Assembly (NCBI GenBank): GCA_964485635.1
Contig: CAZAJS010000023.1
Coordinates: 1-17,099 of the forward strand
Source of the DNA: CAZAJS01 sp964485635
Lineage (GTDB): Bacteria; Pseudomonadota; Gammaproteobacteria; Francisellales; Francisellaceae
Direction of reading: 5' to 3'
DNA: 17,099 nucleotides
Part shown: piece by piece, positions 1 to 6,304 of the stretch
How the letters are laid out: the number at the start of each line of letters is the position of its first letter
Position numbering within the stretch: position 1 is the stretch's first letter
Notes under the pieces: generated by a model
Databases searched by the model: none
Seen by the model: the letters and a program-made list of their open reading frames with translations, nothing else
What the model was told of the DNA's origin: nothing
Program-made: the position numbers and the translations under genes

Positions 1-356
1 GTATTTTATCCAGCGCTCGAAGTGAGGATTCATTAGATCAGACTTATGCTGATACAGGCCTTAGTCTATTAGATACGATTAATGATGAACAACAAGATCC
101 TGAACGGGCAGCGGATAAAAAACAATTAGGGGCATTTATTAACCGCTGGTTAGACCAGCTTTCCCCGTTGGAAAAAACAGTTTTATCCATGCGCTTTGGT
201 TTGCGCGGTTATGAGCCAAAAACTTTAGAACAAACAGGACAAATGATTGACCTGACACGTGAACGTGTTCGTCAAATTCAATCCGATGGGCTTAAACGTC
301 TTAAAAAACTGATTTTACGGAATGCCCCTGAGACCACTAGCGCCTTTGAAGTTTAA
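1..356 (+). CDS. rpoS: RNA polymerase sigma factor RpoS, C-terminal part (5' end outside window)
   Basis: This is the 3' end of a sigma-70 family gene; the frame is open from base 3 to the TAA at 354-356, about 117 residues. The visible part holds the end of region 3, a spacer with LLDTINDEQQDPE, and region 4. Region 4.2 carries the -35 recognition helix-turn-helix with LTRERVRQIQSDGLKRLKK. The wording FGLRGYEPKTLEQTG and the short tail ending FEV match RpoS rather than RpoD, whose region 4 ends in a different FLDD-type tail, or RpoH. RpoS directs RNA polymerase to stationary-phase and stress promoters. The only ATG near the region 4 start is internal, so a 62-residue reading would be an artefact of the window edge. 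I see no strong terminator between its stop and the next promoter at 382. The family call is firm; RpoS against another group 2 sigma is likely but rests on a fragment. Confidence 0.88.
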   Translation, partial: ILSSARSEDSLDQTYADTGLSLLDTINDEQQDPERAADKKQLGAFINRWLDQLSPLEKTVLSMRFGLRGYEPKTLEQTGQMIDLTRERVRQIQSDGLKRLKKLILRNAPETTSAFEV

Positions 357-376
357 ATGCGTCATAAGAGTTATTT

Positions 377-414
377 ACCTATTGGCTTTAATCGAAAACC
401 CCGTTAAAATAGGT
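377..414. repeat. Interrupted inverted repeat flanking the MFS promoter
   Basis: ACCTATT (377-383) and its exact reverse complement AATAGGT (408-414) enclose the -35 and most of the -10 box. The arms are only 7 bases with 24 between them, so this may be chance; if real it would suit a looping dimeric regulator better than a terminator, as no T-run follows. Confidence 0.25.
382..410 (+). promoter_or_regulatory. Probable sigma-70 promoter of the MFS-zapE-rluC unit
   Basis: A -35 box TTGGCT (382-387, 4 of 6 consensus) and a -10 box TAAAAT (405-410, 5 of 6) are separated by exactly 17 bases. The predicted start near 417 would leave a leader of about 30 nt before the ATG at 447. The promoter sits wholly in the 90-base gap after rpoS. 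It is read by eye and not scored. Confidence 0.5.
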
Positions 415-446
415 CTTTAAACTCCTCAATAAATGACTTAACGTTT

Positions 447-1772
447 ATGTTCCCGATTCACCGTATTAAAGGTTATGCTTGGATTGTTGTCACACTCAGT
501 GCATTCTTGCTATTTTATAAATATATTATGCAAGTCTATCCGGGGATTATTACTAATGATATTCGCACAAGTTTTCATATTAGCGCGACCCAAGCTGGCG
601 CACTGGTTGGTGTGACATTTTGGGCGATTGTCATTACACAATTATTTTCTGGTATTTTATTAGATCGGTTTGGGTTTCGACTCATCAGCGCTTTGTCTTT
701 AGTCGTGACTTCGTTGGGCTTATTACTCTTTATTTGGGCCGCGATTGATGGTAATTTGGCTTTTGGCTATATTAGTCGTATTATGATCGGCATTGGGATT
801 GCATTTGCCACCGTTAGTTATATCAAAGCTATTTCTGTTTGGTTTACCCCCCGTCAATTTGCATTTGCCAGTAGTTTTTTAATGAGTGCAGCCATGATTG
901 GCGCAATCGCGGGTCAAGCACCTTTAGCTTTATTAGTTAAATCAACCGGATCATGGCATACTGGTTTGACCATTTGCGCCTTAGGTGGTCTTGGGGTTGC
1001 TGTGATTTATTGGTTAGTCGTTCGTGACCAAAACCCCGATAAACCCTTAACACAAGCACAGAATGAAAACAAGTTTGATACAACGGCCTTAAAATCGGTA
1101 TTAACTAATCGCAATAATTGGTTATTGATGTTGTATGCGGGGTTAAGCTTTACCACTATTGATGCATTTGCCGGATTATGGGGCAATAACTATTTTCGTG
1201 AAGCCTATGATATTTCAGTTCAACATGCCGCTGGCGTCATTTCTATGATTTTTTTAGGAATGGCCATTGGTGCGCCTATTGTTGGTAAAATTTCTGAACG
1301 CTTAGATCAGCGTTTGCCATTAATGATTGGATTTCATTTTATTGCCACAATTATGCTAAGTCTTGTATTATTGATGCGACTGCCGTTGTGGCTGGTATCA
1401 ATTTGTTTATTTATTTTCGGCTTTTGCTTAGGCATTTATATGCTAGCTTTTGCCATTGGTCGACGCATTAATCCAATTTGGGTAACGGCAACGGTAGCGG
1501 CTTTGATTAATACTGGTGAGCCAGTTTTTGGTGCCTTGTTTGATCCATTAATTGGCTTTTTCTTAGATTTAAATTGGAGTGGCCAATATTTAGATGCCCA
1601 TGGCCATATTATTGCCCATGTCAGCGGTCACACCTCCACGGCTGGATTAATTAAACACTTTAATATCAATGCCTATCATCAAGCATTTATTGTGTTAGTC
1701 GCTAGCATGGTGATCTCCTTATTATTGTTATTTTTCATTCGCGATCAACAACCCGATCAAGGTGCTCAATGA
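447..1772 (+). CDS. Major facilitator superfamily transporter, substrate unknown
   Basis: The 441-residue product is an inner-membrane secondary transporter of the MFS fold. About twelve hydrophobic segments are visible in two halves, joined by a polar central loop near residues 190-225 (RDQNPDKPLTQ to SVLTNRNN). The loop between helices 2 and 3 carries the MFS signature-like stretch GILLDRFGFR, and helix 1 is followed by a periplasmic YPGIITNDI region as seen in the large group of such permeases in Legionella and Coxiella (family knowledge, not a search). The substrate cannot be read from the sequence; amino acids, sugar phosphates or organic acids are all possible. No convincing Shine-Dalgarno precedes the ATG (AACGTTT), but the reading frame gives a normal N-terminus with the first helix beginning around residue 10. 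The stop overlaps the next start by 4 bases, so it is probably translationally coupled to zapE. Confidence 0.85.
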   Translation: MFPIHRIKGYAWIVVTLSAFLLFYKYIMQVYPGIITNDIRTSFHISATQAGALVGVTFWAIVITQLFSGILLDRFGFRLISALSLVVTSLGLLLFIWAAIDGNLAFGYISRIMIGIGIAFATVSYIKAISVWFTPRQFAFASSFLMSAAMIGAIAGQAPLALLVKSTGSWHTGLTICALGGLGVAVIYWLVVRDQNPDKPLTQAQNENKFDTTALKSVLTNRNNWLLMLYAGLSFTTIDAFAGLWGNNYFREAYDISVQHAAGVISMIFLGMAIGAPIVGKISERLDQRLPLMIGFHFIATIMLSLVLLMRLPLWLVSICLFIFGFCLGIYMLAFAIGRRINPIWVTATVAALINTGEPVFGALFDPLIGFFLDLNWSGQYLDAHGHIIAHVSGHTSTAGLIKHFNINAYHQAFIVLVASMVISLLLLFFIRDQQPDQGAQ

Positions 1773-2824
1773 CACAATCACTGCAAACGTATTATCACGA
1801 CAGGCTCAAAACAATCGACGGTCAACCCGATGGTGATCAGTCTGTGGCAATTAATCATTTACAGAGTATTTATGATGCGCTTGTTCATACAAAGCCCCAC
1901 CGACCTTGGTTTACAAAACAACTTTATACGCCTGTTAAAGGACTCTATCTATGGGGCGGCGTTGGTCGAGGCAAAACTTTTATTATGGATCTTTTTTTTG
2001 ACTATTTAGGCCCGATTCCTAAATCACGTTTGCATTTTAGTCATTTCATGCAGCGGACACACCGTTTATTAAACCGTTTCCATGGCCAAAAAAATCCCAT
2101 TAATCGTGCGGCTTACTTAATTGCTAAAAAAGCCCGCGTCATTTGTTTTGATGAATTTTATGTCGAAGATATTGCTGATGCGATGATTCTTGGTAACTTA
2201 TTCACTGCTTTATTTAAGTTTGGTGTAACGCTCGTGGCGACTTCGAATATCCCGCCAGATCGTTTGTATCTAGGAGGATTGCAACGTGAAAGCTTTTTAC
2301 CGGCGATTGAACAAATTAAACAAAATGTCACCATCCAAAACCTTGATGCCGGCGTTGACTATCGCCAAGTTGCTACACATTTGAAAAATTATTTTTTCCC
2401 CTTAGATGAAAGCGAAAAGCAATTGCAAAATCGCTTTGCTCAATTAACCGGACAAACAAAACTTCCTGAAACAGGCCAGACAATTACTTTAATGAATCGC
2501 ACGATGCCAATTTTTTGTCAAACACACAATGCCCTTTGGATGGATGGGCGTGTCCTATGTGGCCCCGGCCGTGGTGTTGATGATTATATTGCACTGGCAA
2601 ACATGGTCCAGTATTTATTTATCAGTTACTTACCCATTTTAGATCAATTCCATGAGGATATGGCACGGCGTTTTATTGCGTTGATTGATGAATGCTATGA
2701 TCGTCGAGTCACTGTCATTATCAGTGCAGATGCGATATTTTATGAGCTATATCAAGGAAAACGATTATCATTCCCCTTTCAACGAACCATCAGTCGACTT
2801 AACGAAATGCAATCTTGGGAATAA
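1769..2824 (+). CDS. zapE: Cell division protein ZapE (AFG1-like ATPase)
   Basis: The 351-residue product is an AFG1/ZapE-family P-loop ATPase; in E. coli ZapE acts at the FtsZ ring late in constriction and under stress. The Walker A motif GGVGRGKT is at residues 63-70, Walker B VICFDEF at 124-130, and the sensor region VATSNIPPDRLYLGGLQR at about 156-173, which is the most typical signature of this family. A conserved C-terminal part follows with GRGVDDYIALA and LIDECYDRRVTVIISAD. Length is close to the usual 350-375. The ATG shares bases with the TGA of the permease gene (ATGA), pointing to coupled translation from the permease message. It is followed after 6 bases by rluC. It has no visible membrane segment and should be cytosolic, peripheral to the membrane. 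The family is sure; the cell-division role is transferred from E. coli. Confidence 0.93.
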   Translation: MTQSLQTYYHDRLKTIDGQPDGDQSVAINHLQSIYDALVHTKPHRPWFTKQLYTPVKGLYLWGGVGRGKTFIMDLFFDYLGPIPKSRLHFSHFMQRTHRLLNRFHGQKNPINRAAYLIAKKARVICFDEFYVEDIADAMILGNLFTALFKFGVTLVATSNIPPDRLYLGGLQRESFLPAIEQIKQNVTIQNLDAGVDYRQVATHLKNYFFPLDESEKQLQNRFAQLTGQTKLPETGQTITLMNRTMPIFCQTHNALWMDGRVLCGPGRGVDDYIALANMVQYLFISYLPILDQFHEDMARRFIALIDECYDRRVTVIISADAIFYELYQGKRLSFPFQRTISRLNEMQSWE

Positions 2825-2830
2825 AGACAA

Positions 2831-3790
2831 ATGCCTTGTGTACAATATCATACCATTACCACAGACCAAGCTGGTCAACGCATCGATAATTTCTTACTCG
2901 CTTTTTTTCACTATCAATTACCCAAATCTTTAATTTATCGTTGGTTAAGGAAAGGACAACTGCGTGTCAATAAAAAACGCTGTAAGCAACCGACCTACCG
3001 GATTCAAACAGGTGATATCATCCGTATCCCACCTGTTGAAACCAATGCTGAAAAACCACCTTTATCGTTACCTGAAGATCATGCCAACTTTTTAGAGCAG
3101 CAAATTTTATGGGAAACACCGGATTATTTAATTATCAATAAACCGTCTGGGATTGCCGTCCATGGTGGGACAGGCACTCAAGCAGGGTTAATTGAACGCC
3201 TTGCCCAAATTCGGCCTCATGCTAAGCGACTGGATTTAGCGCATCGACTTGATAAGCTCACCTCCGGATGTTTGCTTATTACCAAAAAATACCAAGCGTT
3301 AAATGCATTTCATGCATTATGGCGCGATCGTTGTGTTACCAAAACCTATCATGCCCTTGTTCATGGCAATTGGCCTAGTACTATCAAGTCCATTGATTTA
3401 CCGCTTCAACGCCAGCTCCGTGCTAATGGTGAACGTTTTGTTCAAGTAGATCAAAATGGCAAATCAGCTTTGACAAGGCTTGAATGTTTACAACATTTCA
3501 ATGGTTACAGCCTTTTAGCACTATGGCCCGAAACAGGCCGAACCCACCAGCTACGTGTTCATTTAGCCAACTACCATCACCCAATTGTCGGGGATCCGAA
3601 ATATGGGCATCCTGTAAAAGATCAACGTATTGAAAAACAGTTAAGCTATTGTCAATTAGCGCTTCATGCCTATCAATTAAGCTTTACTGACCCGCTTAAT
3701 GGGCAACAAGTATGTGTCAGCGCCCCTTATGAGTCAACGTTTCAAAATGTAATCAATCGTTTGACAGAGATTGCACAACCTGCCAAGTAA
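2831..3790 (+). CDS. rluC: 23S rRNA pseudouridine synthase RluC
   Basis: The 319-residue enzyme isomerises uridine to pseudouridine in RNA. An N-terminal S4 RNA-binding domain spans about residues 16-66 (AGQRIDNFLLAFF to GDIIRIPPV) and the RluA-family catalytic domain about 92-300. The catalytic Asp is D141 in HRLDKLTSG (139-146), and LIINKPSGIAVHGG near 100-113 is the family's second hallmark. The stretch PKSLIYRWLRKGQLRVNKKR is characteristic of RluC, which in E. coli modifies 23S positions 955, 2504 and 2580; RluD or another S4-containing paralogue is the alternative. The start ATG lies 6 bases after zapE with only a weak AAAGAC upstream, again suggesting coupling. It is the last gene of the plus-strand unit and converges on the RNase gene 41 bases further on. 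Confidence 0.9.
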   Translation: MPCVQYHTITTDQAGQRIDNFLLAFFHYQLPKSLIYRWLRKGQLRVNKKRCKQPTYRIQTGDIIRIPPVETNAEKPPLSLPEDHANFLEQQILWETPDYLIINKPSGIAVHGGTGTQAGLIERLAQIRPHAKRLDLAHRLDKLTSGCLLITKKYQALNAFHALWRDRCVTKTYHALVHGNWPSTIKSIDLPLQRQLRANGERFVQVDQNGKSALTRLECLQHFNGYSLLALWPETGRTHQLRVHLANYHHPIVGDPKYGHPVKDQRIEKQLSYCQLALHAYQLSFTDPLNGQQVCVSAPYESTFQNVINRLTEIAQPAK

Positions 3791-3792
3791 TC

Positions 3793-3816
3793 TCAATAGG
3801 GTAATATCTCCATTGA
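3793..3816. terminator. Weak hairpin between convergent rluC and RNase genes
   Basis: TCAATAGGG and CTCCATTGA can pair with one mismatch and one G-U pair around a 6-base loop. It lies in the 41-base convergent gap. No T-run directly follows on the plus strand (GATTTTTATT comes about 10 bases later), so a terminator role is doubtful. Confidence 0.25.
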
Positions 3817-3831
3817 AATCAGGGACGATTT

Positions 3832-5694
3832 TTATTCATCATCAGATGTTGACAATACTTTAAAAAATGCTTCGCGTGCTGGTAAATCAACACGGTCACA
3901 CATTAATGTTATCTGATCACCGAGTTCAACTTGCTGTTTGAGAACTAATTTTTTTGTTAAATCTAGCTCAGGAACATATACAAGCACACGATTATTCGGA
4001 CCTGTTGTATCAACAATAATGCCCTGTCCAGTCCATCCTGGATTTTGCATCAAATAGACACTTTTCCAATGTGCTTTAGATTCAGCTTCTGCTTGTCGTG
4101 CATTTTTCACCGCTGGTTCTACTGAACCAACTCGGTATAAAATGGCTTCTGAATCCAATAATGCCTGGCCCATTAAATATGCATGGAGCTGTTGATGCAC
4201 TACCAAATCCAGATAACGTCGCAAGGGACTTGTTGCTTGAATATAAGCAGACAACCCCATGCCTCCATGCCAGTCTGGTTGACTTTTATATTGGCCTTTT
4301 TTTAATGAGCGTCGCAATTGAAACATTGCCGCAAACGTTTGTGGTTGACATTCAGCTGGATCGAAATCATGAGGTTGTTGTGTCGCATAAGGCATTGGAA
4401 TATCATGCATTTGGGCAAACTGTGCCACGGCAACCCCCGCCATGACCATGGCATCTCTGACAAGCCGTCGACTTTCTGAATCAGGCAAATGTGTTAAAGT
4501 AACTTGTTTATTTTTTAATCCAATTTTAATATCTGGGAAACTTAACTCAACTGCTCCATTATCCAAACGCCATTGCGTAAAGCCTTTCGCCGCTTGGCAG
4601 AAAGCTTGTAGTGTTGGATCGCTTTCTAGCTTGGTTAAAGCCTCATCATAACTAATCCGTTGTACTTTAACTTGGCTTAACACAACAGTTACATCGCTAA
4701 TTTGACCTGTCGGTGCAACAAAAAATCCAATAGATAAAGCCGGTGATATTTCTGATAAGCCAAGGCCAAACATGCTGGTCATGGCTTCTGGCATCATTGG
4801 TACATGTTTTTCAGGTAAATAATAATTAACCCCCCGACTTCGAGCAGCTAAATCAATGGCATCATCAGGTTTGACAACGGCAGCAGGATCTGCCACATGA
4901 ACCCAAAATCGACCGGTTTTGGCATCATAACTAATCGCATCATCTGGATCTTGATTTCCAGCATCATCAATGGCAAAACTTGTCAAATGTGTTAGATCTT
5001 GTCTTGATTCCACTGGCAATGATGGGACAGGCAACGCTGGAGCATCAGCTGGTACATCATAGCGTTGCAACGCTGGATTAACCCACTCATCCCAATACCC
5101 AATACGCAATAAAAGCTCGTGAGCTTGTTGTGGCGTTTCACGATAAGCCAAATGTTTTAAAAAACGACATGAATTCACACCCCCATCCACAAATTGGGCA
5201 ATTTCTTGTAAAAATGGGCTGTCTTCGGGTGCATACGTATTCTCTTGTAAACGTGTTAAAAAATCTTGTAAGGCTTGAGCTTTTGCTGCTTGCTCCTGAC
5301 GTTTTTGGCGAATACTGGTAACAACTTGCTCAGTATGCACACAAATCGACTCAGCACTTTCAATATGAAAATAAAGCCCATCATCAACCCATTGCCACGT
5401 TGCATAAGCGGTTTTAGGAGTCAGCTCATTAAAAATCAACATGGTTAAATCATCAATCGTGATTTGTTCACCTTGAACAAGCTCCCAGGCTTCATAAACA
5501 TCCTGCTCAGAGACGTCAATCGGCGTTAATTGATCAAAAGAATGAAAGTCACCCGCATGTAATAAAAAAAGATTTTTTGAAGGTAATTTGATGGTTTTCT
5601 CATCGATGGTCTCAATGGTGACTTTTTTTTCAAGGTGGTCAACGACGCGTGCAGGGCGCCCTTTAAAAATGACAAGACTATTCGTTGGAATCAT
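3832..5694 (-). CDS. VacB/RNase II-family 3'-5' exoribonuclease
   Basis: The 620-residue product is an RNB-domain exoribonuclease that should degrade RNA processively from the 3' end to nucleoside monophosphates with Mg2+. The catalytic acidic cluster FAIDDAGNQDPDDAI gives D243, D249, D251 and D252, matching the four Asp of E. coli RNase II; TSPLRRYLDLVVH (488-500) supplies the conserved arginines. The C-terminus from about 553 looks like an S1 domain. The N-terminus does not look like the paired cold-shock domains of RNase II or RNase R: it starts with a small beta-rich segment (1-45), followed by a possible winged helix around 62-115 and a helical linker (125-200). That resembles the variant seen in Deinococcus and cyanobacteria-type homologues (family knowledge). 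RNase R is usually longer, near 800 residues. The ATG at 5694 lacks a good Shine-Dalgarno but follows an extended -10 promoter. It occupies the place where truB would be expected after rbfA. Confidence 0.88.
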   Translation of the reverse strand: MIPTNSLVIFKGRPARVVDHLEKKVTIETIDEKTIKLPSKNLFLLHAGDFHSFDQLTPIDVSEQDVYEAWELVQGEQITIDDLTMLIFNELTPKTAYATWQWVDDGLYFHIESAESICVHTEQVVTSIRQKRQEQAAKAQALQDFLTRLQENTYAPEDSPFLQEIAQFVDGGVNSCRFLKHLAYRETPQQAHELLLRIGYWDEWVNPALQRYDVPADAPALPVPSLPVESRQDLTHLTSFAIDDAGNQDPDDAISYDAKTGRFWVHVADPAAVVKPDDAIDLAARSRGVNYYLPEKHVPMMPEAMTSMFGLGLSEISPALSIGFFVAPTGQISDVTVVLSQVKVQRISYDEALTKLESDPTLQAFCQAAKGFTQWRLDNGAVELSFPDIKIGLKNKQVTLTHLPDSESRRLVRDAMVMAGVAVAQFAQMHDIPMPYATQQPHDFDPAECQPQTFAAMFQLRRSLKKGQYKSQPDWHGGMGLSAYIQATSPLRRYLDLVVHQQLHAYLMGQALLDSEAILYRVGSVEPAVKNARQAEAESKAHWKSVYLMQNPGWTGQGIIVDTTGPNNRVLVYVPELDLTKKLVLKQQVELGDQITLMCDRVDLPAREAFFKVLSTSDDE

Positions 5695-5729
5695 TGATCT
5701 ACATTACTTATTGTTATCGATAATTTACC

Positions 5730-5738
5730 AGTATAACA
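5730..5738 (-). promoter_or_regulatory. Extended -10 promoter of the RNase gene
   Basis: On the minus strand TGTTATACT reads as an extended -10 element (TGn plus TATACT, 5 of 6). No good -35 is seen 17 bases upstream (TCCTCA). A start near 5723 would give a leader of about 28 nt before the ATG at 5694, so this gene need not depend on the rbfA operon. Confidence 0.5.
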
Positions 5739-5815
5739 AAGCACACTCAGAATGAGGACTCAATACGCCCGTAAAATATCAAAAGCTTAAGTTTTTTTGA
5801 TGACGTCTTTAGAAA

Positions 5816-5831
5816 ATGATTGAAAGATCAT
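5816..5831 (-). terminator. Weak AT-only hairpin downstream of rbfA
   Basis: ATGAT-CTTTCA-ATCAT on the minus strand is a 5-bp AT-rich stem followed by TTTTC, 15 bases after the rbfA stop. It is the only hairpin-plus-T candidate near the end of the operon in the 151-base gap and is too weak to call firmly. A second T/A palindrome around 5778-5801 (AAAAGCTTAAGTTTT) has no clear loop. Confidence 0.2.
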
Positions 5832-5845
5832 GCAACACGGCTGAA

Positions 5846-6301
5846 TTAACGTAATTGTTGCTTATCCGGATCACCTGATATGGCTTGCTCGTTAGTTTGT
5901 GTATTTGTTTGCGAATCAGTTTTATCCGTTTCATCTGACTGAATCAAAGCGGCATCAGCCTGACGTGCTTGAGCAATCAATTGATCCATCTCATAGCCTT
6001 TTTGCATACTATTATCATAGAAAAAGCGCAACTGCGGCACGATTCTTAAATTCAACTGGCTAGCCAGGTACTTTTTAAAAAAACCTTGACTGCCGGCTAA
6101 TGCTTTACGCACCTGCTCTGGGCTGTCTTCTGATTCAAACATGGAAAAAAAGACATCCGCATAAGCCAAATCTCGTGAAACCTCAACATCTGTAATTGAA
6201 ACCCACGCTAACCGTGGATCACGCATTTTATAACGCAATGTCAATTCAAGCTGCTTTTTAATTTCATCGGCCACGCGTTGAACACGAGTTAAATTGGCCA
6301 T
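5846..6301 (-). CDS. rbfA: 30S ribosome-binding factor RbfA
   Basis: The 151-residue product is RbfA, a KH-like protein that binds immature 30S subunits and helps 16S rRNA 5'-end maturation, needed for cold adaptation in E. coli. The core (about residues 1-115) shows the family pattern: RVQRVADEIKKQL at the N-terminus, DPRLAWVSITDVEVSRDLAYADVFFS, and LNLRIVPQLRFFYDNSMQKG. From about residue 118 a polar Asp/Thr/Gln-rich tail of some 33 residues follows and looks disordered; E. coli RbfA also has a dispensable tail. A perfect AGGAGA Shine-Dalgarno lies just before the ATG and overlaps the end of infB; only 3 bases separate the two genes. No truB follows. Confidence 0.95.
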   Translation of the reverse strand: MANLTRVQRVADEIKKQLELTLRYKMRDPRLAWVSITDVEVSRDLAYADVFFSMFESEDSPEQVRKALAGSQGFFKKYLASQLNLRIVPQLRFFYDNSMQKGYEMDQLIAQARQADAALIQSDETDKTDSQTNTQTNEQAISGDPDKQQLR

Positions 6302-6304
6302 GGC

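Noticed and set aside
2685..2933. 82-residue frame across the zapE-rluC junction
   Set aside because: Out of frame with two well-supported genes and with no recognisable content.
4098..4445. 115-residue plus-strand frame inside the RNase gene
   Set aside because: Antisense to the conserved RNB catalytic domain; no homology recognised and no promoter or ribosome site.
5778..5801. T/A palindrome AAAAGCTTAAGTTTT considered as the rbfA terminator
   Set aside because: Self-complementary centre leaves no proper loop and the stem has almost no G-C pairs.
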